From Bordetella parapertussis (GTDB lineage Bacteria; Pseudomonadota; Gammaproteobacteria; Burkholderiales; Burkholderiaceae_A): DNA of 64,000 nucleotides. Below, in pieces: positions 8,965 to 16,230 of this stretch. The notes beneath the pieces were generated by a model. It had not been told where the DNA came from, searched no databases, and saw only the letters and a program-made list of their open reading frames with translations. The translations under genes and the position numbers were made by a program. The DNA is taken from NCBI GenBank assembly GCA_945862305.1, contig CAMAXF010000006.1, positions 1 to 64,000 on the forward strand, given 5' to 3'. Within the stretch, counting starts at the first letter, position 1. The number at the start of each line of letters is the position of its first letter.

Positions 8965-9706
8965 ATTCGCGAAACTTGTCATGGCCGCATCACTCTCGGC
9001 CATGAGCATCGGGGCCCACGCGGCCGGAAAGTTCGATGGCATCGGCCGCCTGGCCACGCCGGCAGAGGTACAGAAGTGGGACATCGATGTTCGCCCAGAC
9101 TTCAAGGGCCTGCCTGCCGGGTCAGGCTCTGTGGCCAAGGGGCAGGATGTCTGGGAGGCCCAGTGTGCCTCCTGCCACGGTGTGTTCGGTGAAAGCACCG
9201 AAGTCTTCACACCGATTGCCGGTGGCACCACGAAGGAAGACGTCAAGACGGGTCGGGTGGCCAACCTGGCCAGGCTGGATTTTCCTCAGCGCACCACCCT
9301 GATGAAGGTCGCCTCGGTCTCAACGCTCTGGGATTACATCAACCGGGCCATGCCCTGGACGCATCCCAAGACCCTCACCACCGATGAGGTCTATGCCGTG
9401 ACAGCCTTCATTCTGAACCTTGGTGACATCGTCCCGGCCGACTTTGTGCTCTCGGACAAGAACATCGCCCAGGTGCAGCAGAAGATGCCCAACCGCAATG
9501 GCATGACCACCGACCACGGGCTCTGGGAAGTCAAGGGTAAACCTGATGTGAAGAACGTGGCATGTATGAAAGACTGTAAGAAAGAAGTTGTCATCACGTC
9601 ATTCCTGCCGGGCTCGGCAGTCGACAGCCATGGCAACCTTGTCGAGCAGAATCGTCCGATTGGTCCCACGAGAGGCCTGGACACCAGCAAGGCAGTGAAG
9701 AAATAA
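8948..9706 (+). CDS. soxD: Cytochrome c subunit SoxD, short single-haem form
   Basis: A 252-residue secreted cytochrome with an N-terminal signal peptide (cleavage after AHA, about residue 25), one haem motif C73-A-S-C-H77 and a candidate distal Met at 135 (MPWTH). It accepts electrons from SoxC. The Paracoccus SoxD is about 380 residues with two haems; here the second haem domain is absent, and the C-terminal half has only two further cysteines (ACMKDC) without a histidine. The start overlaps soxC by 17 bases, so the two are co-translated. The small cytochrome after soxB could take over the missing second haem step. Confidence 0.9.
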   Translation: MFKSTKFAKLVMAASLSAMSIGAHAAGKFDGIGRLATPAEVQKWDIDVRPDFKGLPAGSGSVAKGQDVWEAQCASCHGVFGESTEVFTPIAGGTTKEDVKTGRVANLARLDFPQRTTLMKVASVSTLWDYINRAMPWTHPKTLTTDEVYAVTAFILNLGDIVPADFVLSDKNIAQVQQKMPNRNGMTTDHGLWEVKGKPDVKNVACMKDCKKEVVITSFLPGSAVDSHGNLVEQNRPIGPTRGLDTSKAVKK

Positions 9707-9734
9707 TTTCCAAACCTTTGAAGAGGAGCAACAC

Positions 9735-10205
9735 ATGAGCATGAATCGTCGAGACGTCATCAAGGCCGGGGGCGGAGCCGCTGTGTATTCGGCCCTGGCC
9801 TCCATGGGCTTTTTCGCGGCCAACCCCGCCTTGGCCAGTGCATGGAAAAAGGAATGGTTCGAGACCAAAACCATTGCCGATACCCTGAAGGCCATGGGCG
9901 TGGCCGCTGCTCCCAACAGTGGCGACATCTCCATCACCTCGCCCGACATCGCTGAGAACGGTGCCGTGGTGCCTGTTGGGGTGTCCAGCAAGCTGGCCAA
10001 GACCCAAATGGCAGCGGTCATGGTCGAGAAGAACCCATCGATGATGGCGGGCTTCTATGAGTTCACGGCCGACGCCGTGCCGGATGTCTCCATGCGCGTG
10101 AAGATGGGCCAAAGCTCCGACGTCTACGCCTTGGTCAAGGCCGATGGCAAGTTCTACATGGCCAAGAAAGAAATCAAGGTCACCCTCGGCGGCTGCGGCG
10201 GCTGA
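9735..10205 (+). CDS. soxY: Sulfur carrier protein SoxY
   Basis: A 156-residue protein with a twin-arginine signal (NRRDVIKAGGG from residue 4) and the diagnostic C-terminal swinging arm GGCGG, in which C154 carries the sulfur substrate as a thiosulfonate or persulfide through the Sox cycle. SoxY works as a heterodimer with SoxZ, encoded 30 bases downstream. A site GAAGAGGAG lies just ahead of ATG 9735. Confidence 0.97.
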   Translation: MSMNRRDVIKAGGGAAVYSALASMGFFAANPALASAWKKEWFETKTIADTLKAMGVAAAPNSGDISITSPDIAENGAVVPVGVSSKLAKTQMAAVMVEKNPSMMAGFYEFTADAVPDVSMRVKMGQSSDVYALVKADGKFYMAKKEIKVTLGGCGG

Positions 10206-10235
10206 TCCCGGTTACAACAGAACAGGAGAATAGAA

Positions 10236-10547
10236 ATGGCAAATCCAATGCGAATTCGGGCCCGTGTCGACGGCGATGTGGCTGATGTGCGTGTGCTCAT
10301 GGCCCACGAGATGGAGACAGGGCAGCGCAAGGGTGGTGACGGAAAGGTCATCCCGGCTTGGTTCATTCAAGAGGTCACAGCCTCGGTCAACGGCAAGGCC
10401 GTCATGACTGCCCAGTGGGGTCCCGCAGTCTCGAAGAACCCCTACCTGCAGTTCAAGGTCAAGGGTGCGAAGGCGGGCGACAAGGTTGCAGTGACCTGGA
10501 AGGACAACAAGGGCGAGTCTCGCACAGACGAGGCCGCTGTTGCGTAA
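10236..10547 (+). CDS. soxZ: Sulfur carrier partner SoxZ
   Basis: A 103-residue immunoglobulin-like protein without a signal peptide, as usual for SoxZ, which reaches the periplasm by riding with TAT-exported SoxY. It shows the typical start MRIRAR and the segment IPAWFIQEV. ACAGGAG precedes the ATG at 10236. A strong hairpin follows between soxZ and soxA. Confidence 0.96.
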   Translation: MANPMRIRARVDGDVADVRVLMAHEMETGQRKGGDGKVIPAWFIQEVTASVNGKAVMTAQWGPAVSKNPYLQFKVKGAKAGDKVAVTWKDNKGESRTDEAAVA

Positions 10548-10559
10548 GTGTTTGACGAC

Positions 10560-10580
10560 GACGGGCCCGATGGGCCCGTC
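10560..10580 (+). terminator. Hairpin between soxZ and soxA, possible attenuator or mRNA stabiliser
   Basis: Perfect nine-base arms GACGGGCCC and GGGCCCGTC enclose a three-base loop and are followed by TTGGTTTTTA. The stem is strong but the T-run starts four bases after it, so partial termination or protection of the upstream soxYZ message from 3' decay is more likely than full termination. soxA has no obvious promoter of its own in the 33 bases between hairpin and start. Confidence 0.6.
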
Positions 10581-10613
10581 TTGGTTTTTATGACAACAAG
10601 CGGGGAGAGAACA

Positions 10614-11417
10614 ATGCAACACGTAACGCGAAAGCTTGCCATGCTGGCCACGGGCCTGCTGCTGGCCACGGGAAGCGCACTGGCTGAAAAAAGCGAGTCG
10701 GAGAAGGGCATCGATCGTTATCGCGAATTGATCGCCGATGGCAATCCCGCCGAGCTCTGGGAGATGCAGGGTGAGGAGCTCTGGAAGAAAAAGGCAGGTC
10801 CCAAGAATGCGTCGCTGGAGCAGTGCGACCTAGGCCTAGGGCCAGGAGTCCTGAAGGGGGCGTATGCTCAGCTTCCCAGATATTTCGCAGATGCGGGCCA
10901 AGTACAGGACCTCGAGATGCGAATCGTTCACTGTATGAAGACCCTGCAGGGCGGCGAAGTCAAGGCGGCTGACTACAACAAGGACGACCACAAGAAGGTG
11001 ATCGCGCTCGCAACGTATGTGGTCACTCAGTCCAAGGGCATGCCCTTGGCCACCCCCCAGACCCATGCTGAAGAGAAGCGCATGTACGAGGTGGGCAAGC
11101 GTGCCTTCTTCTACCGGGCCGGCCCCATGGATTACTCGTGTGCCACTTGCCACAATGCGGACGGTCAGCGGATCCGACTTCAGGGCCTGCCTAACCTCAC
11201 AAAAAACGAGCCTGCCGGGAAGGCAGCCACATCCTGGCCTGCGTATCGGGTGAGCAATTCACAGCTCTGGCCCATGCAGAAGCGCATTAATGATTGTTAT
11301 CGCCTTCAGCGTTTCCCGCACCCGAAGTTTGGATCCGACGTAACCGTTGCATTGTCGGTGTATATGGCAGTCAACGGAAACGGTGTGCCTTCGCTCGCAC
11401 CGACGATCAAGCGCTGA
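10614..11417 (+). CDS. soxA: Sulfur-transferring cytochrome SoxA
   Basis: A 267-residue periplasmic subunit of SoxAX, which couples thiosulfate oxidatively to the cysteine of SoxY. It has a Sec signal (cleavage after ALA near residue 24), one haem motif C176-A-T-C-H180 and the active-site cysteine C228 (NDCYRLQRFP) that is persulfidated in known SoxA. C71 and C107 replace the N-terminal haem of diheme SoxA proteins, as in other monohaem forms, where they make a disulfide. The frame is open from 10548, but ATG 10614 follows GGGGAGAG and starts a normal signal peptide. Confidence 0.95.
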   Translation: MQHVTRKLAMLATGLLLATGSALAEKSESEKGIDRYRELIADGNPAELWEMQGEELWKKKAGPKNASLEQCDLGLGPGVLKGAYAQLPRYFADAGQVQDLEMRIVHCMKTLQGGEVKAADYNKDDHKKVIALATYVVTQSKGMPLATPQTHAEEKRMYEVGKRAFFYRAGPMDYSCATCHNADGQRIRLQGLPNLTKNEPAGKAATSWPAYRVSNSQLWPMQKRINDCYRLQRFPHPKFGSDVTVALSVYMAVNGNGVPSLAPTIKR

Positions 11418-11433
11418 ATAACAGGAGACTCTC

Positions 11434-12051
11434 ATGAAACAATTCGTTCTCGTGGCCTCAGCAGCCACAATGCTCGCCGGATGCGCAACGGTTGGGCCCG
11501 ACTACAACAAGATGACCCAGTCGGTGCTTCAGTCTTCTTTTGAGTCCAAGCACATCGCAACCGTCGATCGCCTGAAGCAGGATGCCGTGCAGGCGGCCTG
11601 TTCCGAGGCGGAAATGACCGGCAAGGACCTTGATCCTGCCGTTCGCAAGCAGCTTGAGGCAGCCGAGATGGCCACCATCAAGCAGCCCGCAGACGGCAAT
11701 TATTTTGGCGATTGGACGAAGGCTGAAAAAATTGCCCAAAGTGGTAATGGCCATACCTGGAAGGTGCTGAAGGCAGGCACGCCCAATGGTGGAAACTGCT
11801 ACAACTGCCACCAGATCACCAAGAAAGAGCTCTCCTACGGCAACATCGGGCCGAGCCTGTACCAGTATGGCAAGACTCGCGGTGCCAGCACCGAGGTGGT
11901 GAAGTACACCTGGGGTAAGCTCTACAACGCCAAGGCCTACAACGCCTGCTCGAACATGCCCCGCATGGGTCACAAGCAAATTCTGACTGAGCAACAATTG
12001 AAGGACATCATGGCCTATTTGTTTGATCCGGCCTCTCCCGTGAATCAGTAA
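11434..12051 (+). CDS. soxX: Cytochrome c subunit SoxX, probable lipoprotein
   Basis: A 205-residue partner of SoxA with haem motif C122-Y-N-C-H126 and likely axial methionine M178 (MPRMGH). The N-terminus ends in a lipobox (LAGC, C17), so the SoxAX complex is probably tethered to a membrane, whereas the classical Paracoccus SoxX is soluble. About 85 residues between lipobox and haem domain form an extra N-terminal region. ACAGGAG precedes the ATG. A terminator follows the stop codon. Confidence 0.93.
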   Translation: MKQFVLVASAATMLAGCATVGPDYNKMTQSVLQSSFESKHIATVDRLKQDAVQAACSEAEMTGKDLDPAVRKQLEAAEMATIKQPADGNYFGDWTKAEKIAQSGNGHTWKVLKAGTPNGGNCYNCHQITKKELSYGNIGPSLYQYGKTRGASTEVVKYTWGKLYNAKAYNACSNMPRMGHKQILTEQQLKDIMAYLFDPASPVNQ

Positions 12052-12077
12052 TCCGGGGGCTTTTGTAGTATCGACTG

Positions 12078-12108
12078 GGCCCTTTCCATGTGAGAGGGCC
12101 TTTTTTTT
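12078..12108 (+). terminator. Rho-independent terminator after soxX
   Basis: Stem GGCCCTTTC/GAGAGGGCC (12078-12086 and 12092-12100, one G-T pair) with a five-base loop is followed directly by eight T residues (12101-12108). It should end the regulator–soxCDYZAX transcript and makes soxB dependent on read-through or on its own promoter. Confidence 0.85.
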
Positions 12109-12138
12109 AGTGTTGTATTCATTAATGGGTATACGGTA

Positions 12139-13863
12139 ATGGACATGAATCGGCGGGAGTTTGTAGGGGTCATGGCAGCTGCATCTGCGGCAGGCATGTT
12201 TGGTGGGTTTCCAGATGCGCAGGCGGCGGCCAAGAAGGGCGACAAGCTCTACGACATTCCCAAGTTCGGCAATGTGAGCTTCCTGCATTTCACCGACTGC
12301 CACGCCCAGCTGCTGCCGGTCTATTTCCGCGAGCCCGATGTGAACATTGGTGTGGCTGGCATGCAGGGCAAGGTACCCCACGTGGTGGGAGAGGGCCTGC
12401 TCAAGCAATACGGCATTCCGAAGGGCACGCCGCTGGCCCACGCCTACACATATTTGGATTTCGAGAAGGCGGCCCGCACCTTCGGCAAAGTCGGTGGCTT
12501 TGCCCACATGGCCACGCTGGTGAAGATGATGCGAGCAAGCCGGCCGCACGCCTTCTTGCTCGATGGCGGTGACACCTGGCAGGGCTCGGCCACTGCGCTC
12601 TGGAGCAAGGGCCAGGACATGGTCGATGCCACGAAGCTATTGGGCGTGGACATGATGGCGCCCCACTGGGAGTTCACCTACGGTGCCGACCGAGTCATGG
12701 AGATTGTGAAGAAGGATCTCGCCGGCAAGATCGAATTCCTTGCGCAGAACGTGAAGACCAACGATTTCGGAGATCCCGTCTTCAAGCCCTATGTCATTCG
12801 TGAACAGAACGGCATTTCGGTCGCCGTGATTGGCCAGGCCTTCCCGTACACCCCGATTGCCAACCCCCGCTACATGGTGCCCGACTGGACCTTCGGCATT
12901 CAGGACGACAACATGCAGAAGATGGTCGATGAGTGCCGGGCCAAGGGTGCCAAGGTGGTTGTGGTCGTCTCGCACAATGGCATGGACGTAGACCTGAAGA
13001 TGGCCTCAAGGGTGCGTGGCATCGACGCCATCCTCGGCGGCCACACACACGATGGCGTGATCCAGCCAGTGCCGGTGAAAAATGCAGGCGGTGTCACCCT
13101 GGTCACAAACGCCGGTTCGAACACGAAGTTCCTTGGCGTGCTCGATTTCGACGTCAAGAATGGCAAGGTGGCCGACTACCGCTACAAGCTGCTCCCGGTC
13201 TTCGCAGACATGCTGCCTGCAGACAAGGACATGGCGGCCCTCATTGAGCGCATTCGTGCGCCCCACAAGGCCAAGCTCGAGGAGACCTTGGCCATCACCG
13301 AGGGCCTGCTCTATCGGCGGGGCAACTTCAACGGCAGCTTCGACCAGCTCATTGTGGATGCCCTCATTGATGTCAAGGGCGCTGACCTCGCCTTCTCGCC
13401 CGGCTTCCGCTGGGGTACCTCGTTGTTGCCTGGGCAGGCCATCACGCGTGAGCATGTGATGGACCAGACCGCGACCACCTATTCCTACTCCACGCTCACC
13501 GAGATGTCGGGCGAGATGATCAAGACCGTGCTCGAGGACGTCTGCGACAACCTCTTCAACCCAGACCCCTACTACCAGCAGGGTGGCGACATGGTTCGGG
13601 TGGGTGGCCTGGAGTACACCTGTGCCCCGAACGAGAAGATGGGTCGTCGGATTCAGGACATGCGCCTCAAGGGCAAGGCCATTGAGCCCAAGAAGACATA
13701 CAAGGTGGCTGGCTGGGCGCCGGTGGCCGAGGGCGCCAAGGGTGAGATGGTCTGGGATGTCGTGGAGACCTGGCTCAAGGACAAGAAGCGGATTGCGCCC
13801 CGCAAGCTCAACACGCCCAAGCTGGTGGGCATGAAGGGCAACCCTGGCCTGGCGGGCGCCTGA
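12139..13863 (+). CDS. soxB: Thiosulfohydrolase SoxB
   Basis: A 574-residue dimanganese enzyme of the 5'-nucleotidase fold that hydrolyses the terminal sulfone from SoxY-bound intermediates to release sulfate. Metal motifs are FTDCHAQ (D53, H55), LDGGDTWQG and ILGGHTHDG. A TAT signal (MNRREFVGVMAAASAAG from residue 3) matches other SoxB proteins. The start is ATG 12139 or ATG 12145; neither has a ribosome binding site, and TATACG (12130-12135) just ahead could be a -10 box, so expression may be separate from the upstream sox genes and leaderless. Confidence 0.96.
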   Translation: MDMNRREFVGVMAAASAAGMFGGFPDAQAAAKKGDKLYDIPKFGNVSFLHFTDCHAQLLPVYFREPDVNIGVAGMQGKVPHVVGEGLLKQYGIPKGTPLAHAYTYLDFEKAARTFGKVGGFAHMATLVKMMRASRPHAFLLDGGDTWQGSATALWSKGQDMVDATKLLGVDMMAPHWEFTYGADRVMEIVKKDLAGKIEFLAQNVKTNDFGDPVFKPYVIREQNGISVAVIGQAFPYTPIANPRYMVPDWTFGIQDDNMQKMVDECRAKGAKVVVVVSHNGMDVDLKMASRVRGIDAILGGHTHDGVIQPVPVKNAGGVTLVTNAGSNTKFLGVLDFDVKNGKVADYRYKLLPVFADMLPADKDMAALIERIRAPHKAKLEETLAITEGLLYRRGNFNGSFDQLIVDALIDVKGADLAFSPGFRWGTSLLPGQAITREHVMDQTATTYSYSTLTEMSGEMIKTVLEDVCDNLFNPDPYYQQGGDMVRVGGLEYTCAPNEKMGRRIQDMRLKGKAIEPKKTYKVAGWAPVAEGAKGEMVWDVVETWLKDKKRIAPRKLNTPKLVGMKGNPGLAGA

Positions 13864-13906
13864 GCGCTACACTCGGGTCGTCTCAACACCTCGGAGGATG
13901 AGTCTC

Positions 13907-14254
13907 ATGCATCCCAATTCGGTTTCGATGTCGACCCGTTTTGCCGGCCTTGTGCTGCTGGCCTGTTTGGGCCCATGGGCCCCTGCCTCTGCTGCACCGC
14001 TCTTCCCCAAGGGAGACGCCGCCAAGGGTCAGGTCTTGCACCAGCAGAAGTGCGCCTCCTGCCACAACTCCATGATGCCGGACGGCAAGGGCGAGGAGCT
14101 CTACTCCGAAGACTTCCGCAAAATGAAGTCGGCCTCTGAGCTTCGCACCATGGTGGAGTTCTGCGCCAACCGCAGCCGGGCGGGCTGGTTCGAGGAGGAG
14201 ATCGAGCATGCCACTCGATTCCTCAACGACCGGTTCTATCAGTTCAAGCGGTAG
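13907..14254 (+). CDS. Small periplasmic cytochrome c at the end of the sox cluster
   Basis: A 115-residue protein with a signal peptide (cleavage after ASA near residue 29) and one haem motif C49-A-S-C-H53. ATG 13907 is chosen over ATG 13898 because GGAGG (13893-13897) is nine bases from the former and touches the latter. I do not recognise a named family; it could carry electrons from SoxAX/SoxD to an oxidase, or stand in for the second haem domain that this SoxD lacks. It lies 43 bases after soxB on the same strand and overlaps the convergent ABC gene by 11 bases. Confidence 0.8.
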   Translation: MHPNSVSMSTRFAGLVLLACLGPWAPASAAPLFPKGDAAKGQVLHQQKCASCHNSMMPDGKGEELYSEDFRKMKSASELRTMVEFCANRSRAGWFEEEIEHATRFLNDRFYQFKR

Positions 14255-14924
14255 CGCCAGCCAGCAGCCCGATGCGGGCGTCACATCGCTGGGCGAGGGC
14301 CTCGTCGTGGGTCACGATCACCAGCGTGGTGCCCTGTTCGCGTTGAAGTTCAAAGAGCAGTGAAATCACCCGGTCGCCGCTGGCGGCATCCAGGCTGCCC
14401 GTGGGCTCGTCGGCAAAGAGGAGTCTCGGTGCTCTGACGAAGGCACGGGCCAACGCCACGCGCTGTTGCTCGCCGCCAGACAATGTGGCTGGAAAGTGGT
14501 GCAGCCGATTGCCCAGTCCCACATTGGCCAGCATGGCCTGCGCCTTTTGCTTGGCGTCTGGGTCGCCAAGGAGATCAAGCGGGAGCATGACATTCTCAGT
14601 GGCGTTGAGCTGCGGCAGCAGTTGAAAGGATTGAAAGACAAAGCCCACGTCGCGCAAGCGCCGCTGGGTTCGGGCCTCTTCGTCGAGTGATGAGATGTCC
14701 TCGTGGCCCCAGTAGACCTGGCCCGCGGTGGGGACATCCAGGCCGGCGAGCAGGCCGAGCAGCGTGGACTTGCCGCAGCCGGAGGGCCCCACAATGGCCA
14801 GCGACTGCCCCGGCAGTACCTGGAGGGAGATGTCCTGGAGAATGCTCAATTCATCGTTGCCATCAGATACAGTCTTGAACAATGAAACCGCTCGAATGGC
14901 AGAAGATTGGTGCTGAATGCTCAC
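14244..14924 (-). CDS. ybbA: LolD/YbbA-type ABC transporter ATPase
   Basis: A 226-residue ATPase of the MacB/LolD/YbbA group: Walker [10 protein letters not shown] (46-54), signature LSGGEQQR, Walker B LLFADEP and a late switch histidine (THDEA). GTG 14924 is preferred because AGGAG stands ten bases ahead on this strand and the product then has the family length; an upstream ATG (15005) would add 27 low-complexity residues. It is divergent from tesA with a 43-base 5' overlap, the same ybbA/tesA pairing as in E. coli, but the permease gene ybbP is not next to it. Confidence 0.87.
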   Translation of the reverse strand: MSIQHQSSAIRAVSLFKTVSDGNDELSILQDISLQVLPGQSLAIVGPSGCGKSTLLGLLAGLDVPTAGQVYWGHEDISSLDEEARTQRRLRDVGFVFQSFQLLPQLNATENVMLPLDLLGDPDAKQKAQAMLANVGLGNRLHHFPATLSGGEQQRVALARAFVRAPRLLFADEPTGSLDAASGDRVISLLFELQREQGTTLVIVTHDEALAQRCDARIGLLAGATA

Positions 14925-15553
14925 GGCGTGCTGCGCTCCTCTTTGGGGTGACCGTGCTGCTGGCGGCCACGGCGCTGGTGAAGCCTGGATTGGCTGCCAC
15001 ACCAAGCATACTCATTTACGGCGACAGCCTCTCGGCGGCCTATGGCCTGTCTCCCTCGGAGGGCTGGGGGCGCCTGCTCGAGAAGCGCCTGCCCAAGTCG
15101 CCCGCCTGGCGGGTGGTCAATCGAAGCCTCTCGGGTGAAACCACCCATGGGGGCCTGCAGCGTTTCGAGCGCGTGCTGGGCCAGGTGCGCCCCCGCGTGG
15201 TGGTGCTGGCCCTTGGGGCCAATGATGCCTTGCGTGGCTTGTCTCTGGCCCATACGGAGCAAAACCTGCGTGACATGATCCGCGCGGCCCGGCAGGCGGG
15301 CTCGGAGGTCGTTCTCGTGGGCATCGCCGTGCCCCCCAATTACGGTGCCACCTATGCCAATCAGTTCCAGGCCATCTTCCCTCGGCTGGCAAGGACAGAG
15401 GGCGTTCGGCTCGTGCCCTTCATGCTCGAGGGCTTTGCCACCGACCTGCGTTATTTCCAGGCCGATCGCATCCACCCGAATGCAGCTGCCCAGCCGCGAA
15501 TCCTAGACACCATCTGGGCAGTGCTCTCGCCACTGCTGGAGCCGGGTCGGTGA
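14882..15553 (+). CDS. tesA: TesA-type SGNH/GDSL lipase-esterase (thioesterase I/lysophospholipase L1)
   Basis: A 223-residue secreted SGNH hydrolase. The nucleophile is S49 in GDSL, the oxyanion loop GANDA and the terminal D-x-x-H (DRIHPN) complete the catalytic set. The N-terminus has an unusual ten-residue polar start before a hydrophobic core ending in GLAA. Family members cleave acyl-CoA, lysophospholipid and simple esters in the periplasm. No ribosome binding site is seen; TACAGT ends eight bases before the ATG and could be a -10 box. The first 43 bases overlap the divergent ABC gene. Confidence 0.9.
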   Translation: MKPLEWQKIGAECSRRAALLFGVTVLLAATALVKPGLAATPSILIYGDSLSAAYGLSPSEGWGRLLEKRLPKSPAWRVVNRSLSGETTHGGLQRFERVLGQVRPRVVVLALGANDALRGLSLAHTEQNLRDMIRAARQAGSEVVLVGIAVPPNYGATYANQFQAIFPRLARTEGVRLVPFMLEGFATDLRYFQADRIHPNAAAQPRILDTIWAVLSPLLEPGR

Positions 15554-16212
15554 TGCGCGGGTTCATGTCTGGATGGTGTCGCTGGCTGCGGCTGTGCGTG
15601 GCACTCCCGTTGATGACCCTGCCGCTGGCTTCTTCACACGCATTGGACTTCTCGGACATCGCGCGCGAGGGTGAGCTCCGCTTCTTGGCCACCAACCCCG
15701 ACCCGAATGCCTATCGGTATGAGTCACGGGTGGCCCTCACGGCCGCAAGCCTTGAGACCGGTTTGGTGGAGCTGGCCACCTGCCATCGGCAGCTCGACCC
15801 GATTCGCAAGGTGGTCATTGCATTCAATCCGCAGCGTCTCAAGACCATCACGATCGGCGAGCATGCTGGCATCGGTGCGGTTCAGGTCGATGGCCATCTT
15901 GTGACCCTCACCGATGTTCGTCGCGGGGCTTCCATTTGCATTGCATTGTCCTCAAAGGCCTTGGACGCGGTCGATGGCGGTGGATGGCGTCTTCAGGCCG
16001 GCCCGCTCATGCGGCGCTATCTCGATGGCTACCTGCCCATGACGGCGACCTTGTCGGTCTCCTGGCCGGTCGGTCTCGTGGCCGTCTCGTCCGTGGAGCC
16101 CAGGGCGCAGCCAGGGGTCGACATCCAGATGCGCCAGGATGGTGCGGAGCTCAAGACGGTCTTCGCTGGCCGCTTTACGGGACACTTCGAACTCACAAAG
16201 CCGCAGCAGTGA
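15553..16212 (+). CDS. Secreted protein of unknown function
   Basis: A 219-residue product that I cannot place in a family. A signal peptide is clear (basic start, hydrophobic core, cleavage after SHA near residue 31). The mature part has no transmembrane segment or cofactor motif and looks beta-rich, with two cysteines (in TCHRQ and SICIAL) that could form a disulfide. The start ATG shares one base with the tesA stop (TGATG), so it is likely translated with tesA; a GTG three bases earlier is also possible. The only contextual hint is coupling to an envelope esterase. Confidence 0.75.
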   Translation: MRGFMSGWCRWLRLCVALPLMTLPLASSHALDFSDIAREGELRFLATNPDPNAYRYESRVALTAASLETGLVELATCHRQLDPIRKVVIAFNPQRLKTITIGEHAGIGAVQVDGHLVTLTDVRRGASICIALSSKALDAVDGGGWRLQAGPLMRRYLDGYLPMTATLSVSWPVGLVAVSSVEPRAQPGVDIQMRQDGAELKTVFAGRFTGHFELTKPQQ

Positions 16213-16218
16213 CATCCG

Positions 16219-16224
16219 TATAAT
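16219..16224 (+). promoter_or_regulatory. -10 box for purL (leaderless start)
   Basis: A perfect TATAAT ends six bases before the purL ATG at 16231, which would place the transcription start at or next to the A of the ATG. No good -35 box is visible 16-18 bases upstream and no ribosome binding site separates it from the start. Confidence 0.55.
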
Positions 16225-16230
16225 TTGGGC

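Noticed and set aside
13898..13906. ATG 13898 as start of the small cytochrome
   Set aside because: It directly abuts the GGAGG site with no spacing; ATG 13907 is nine bases away from it.
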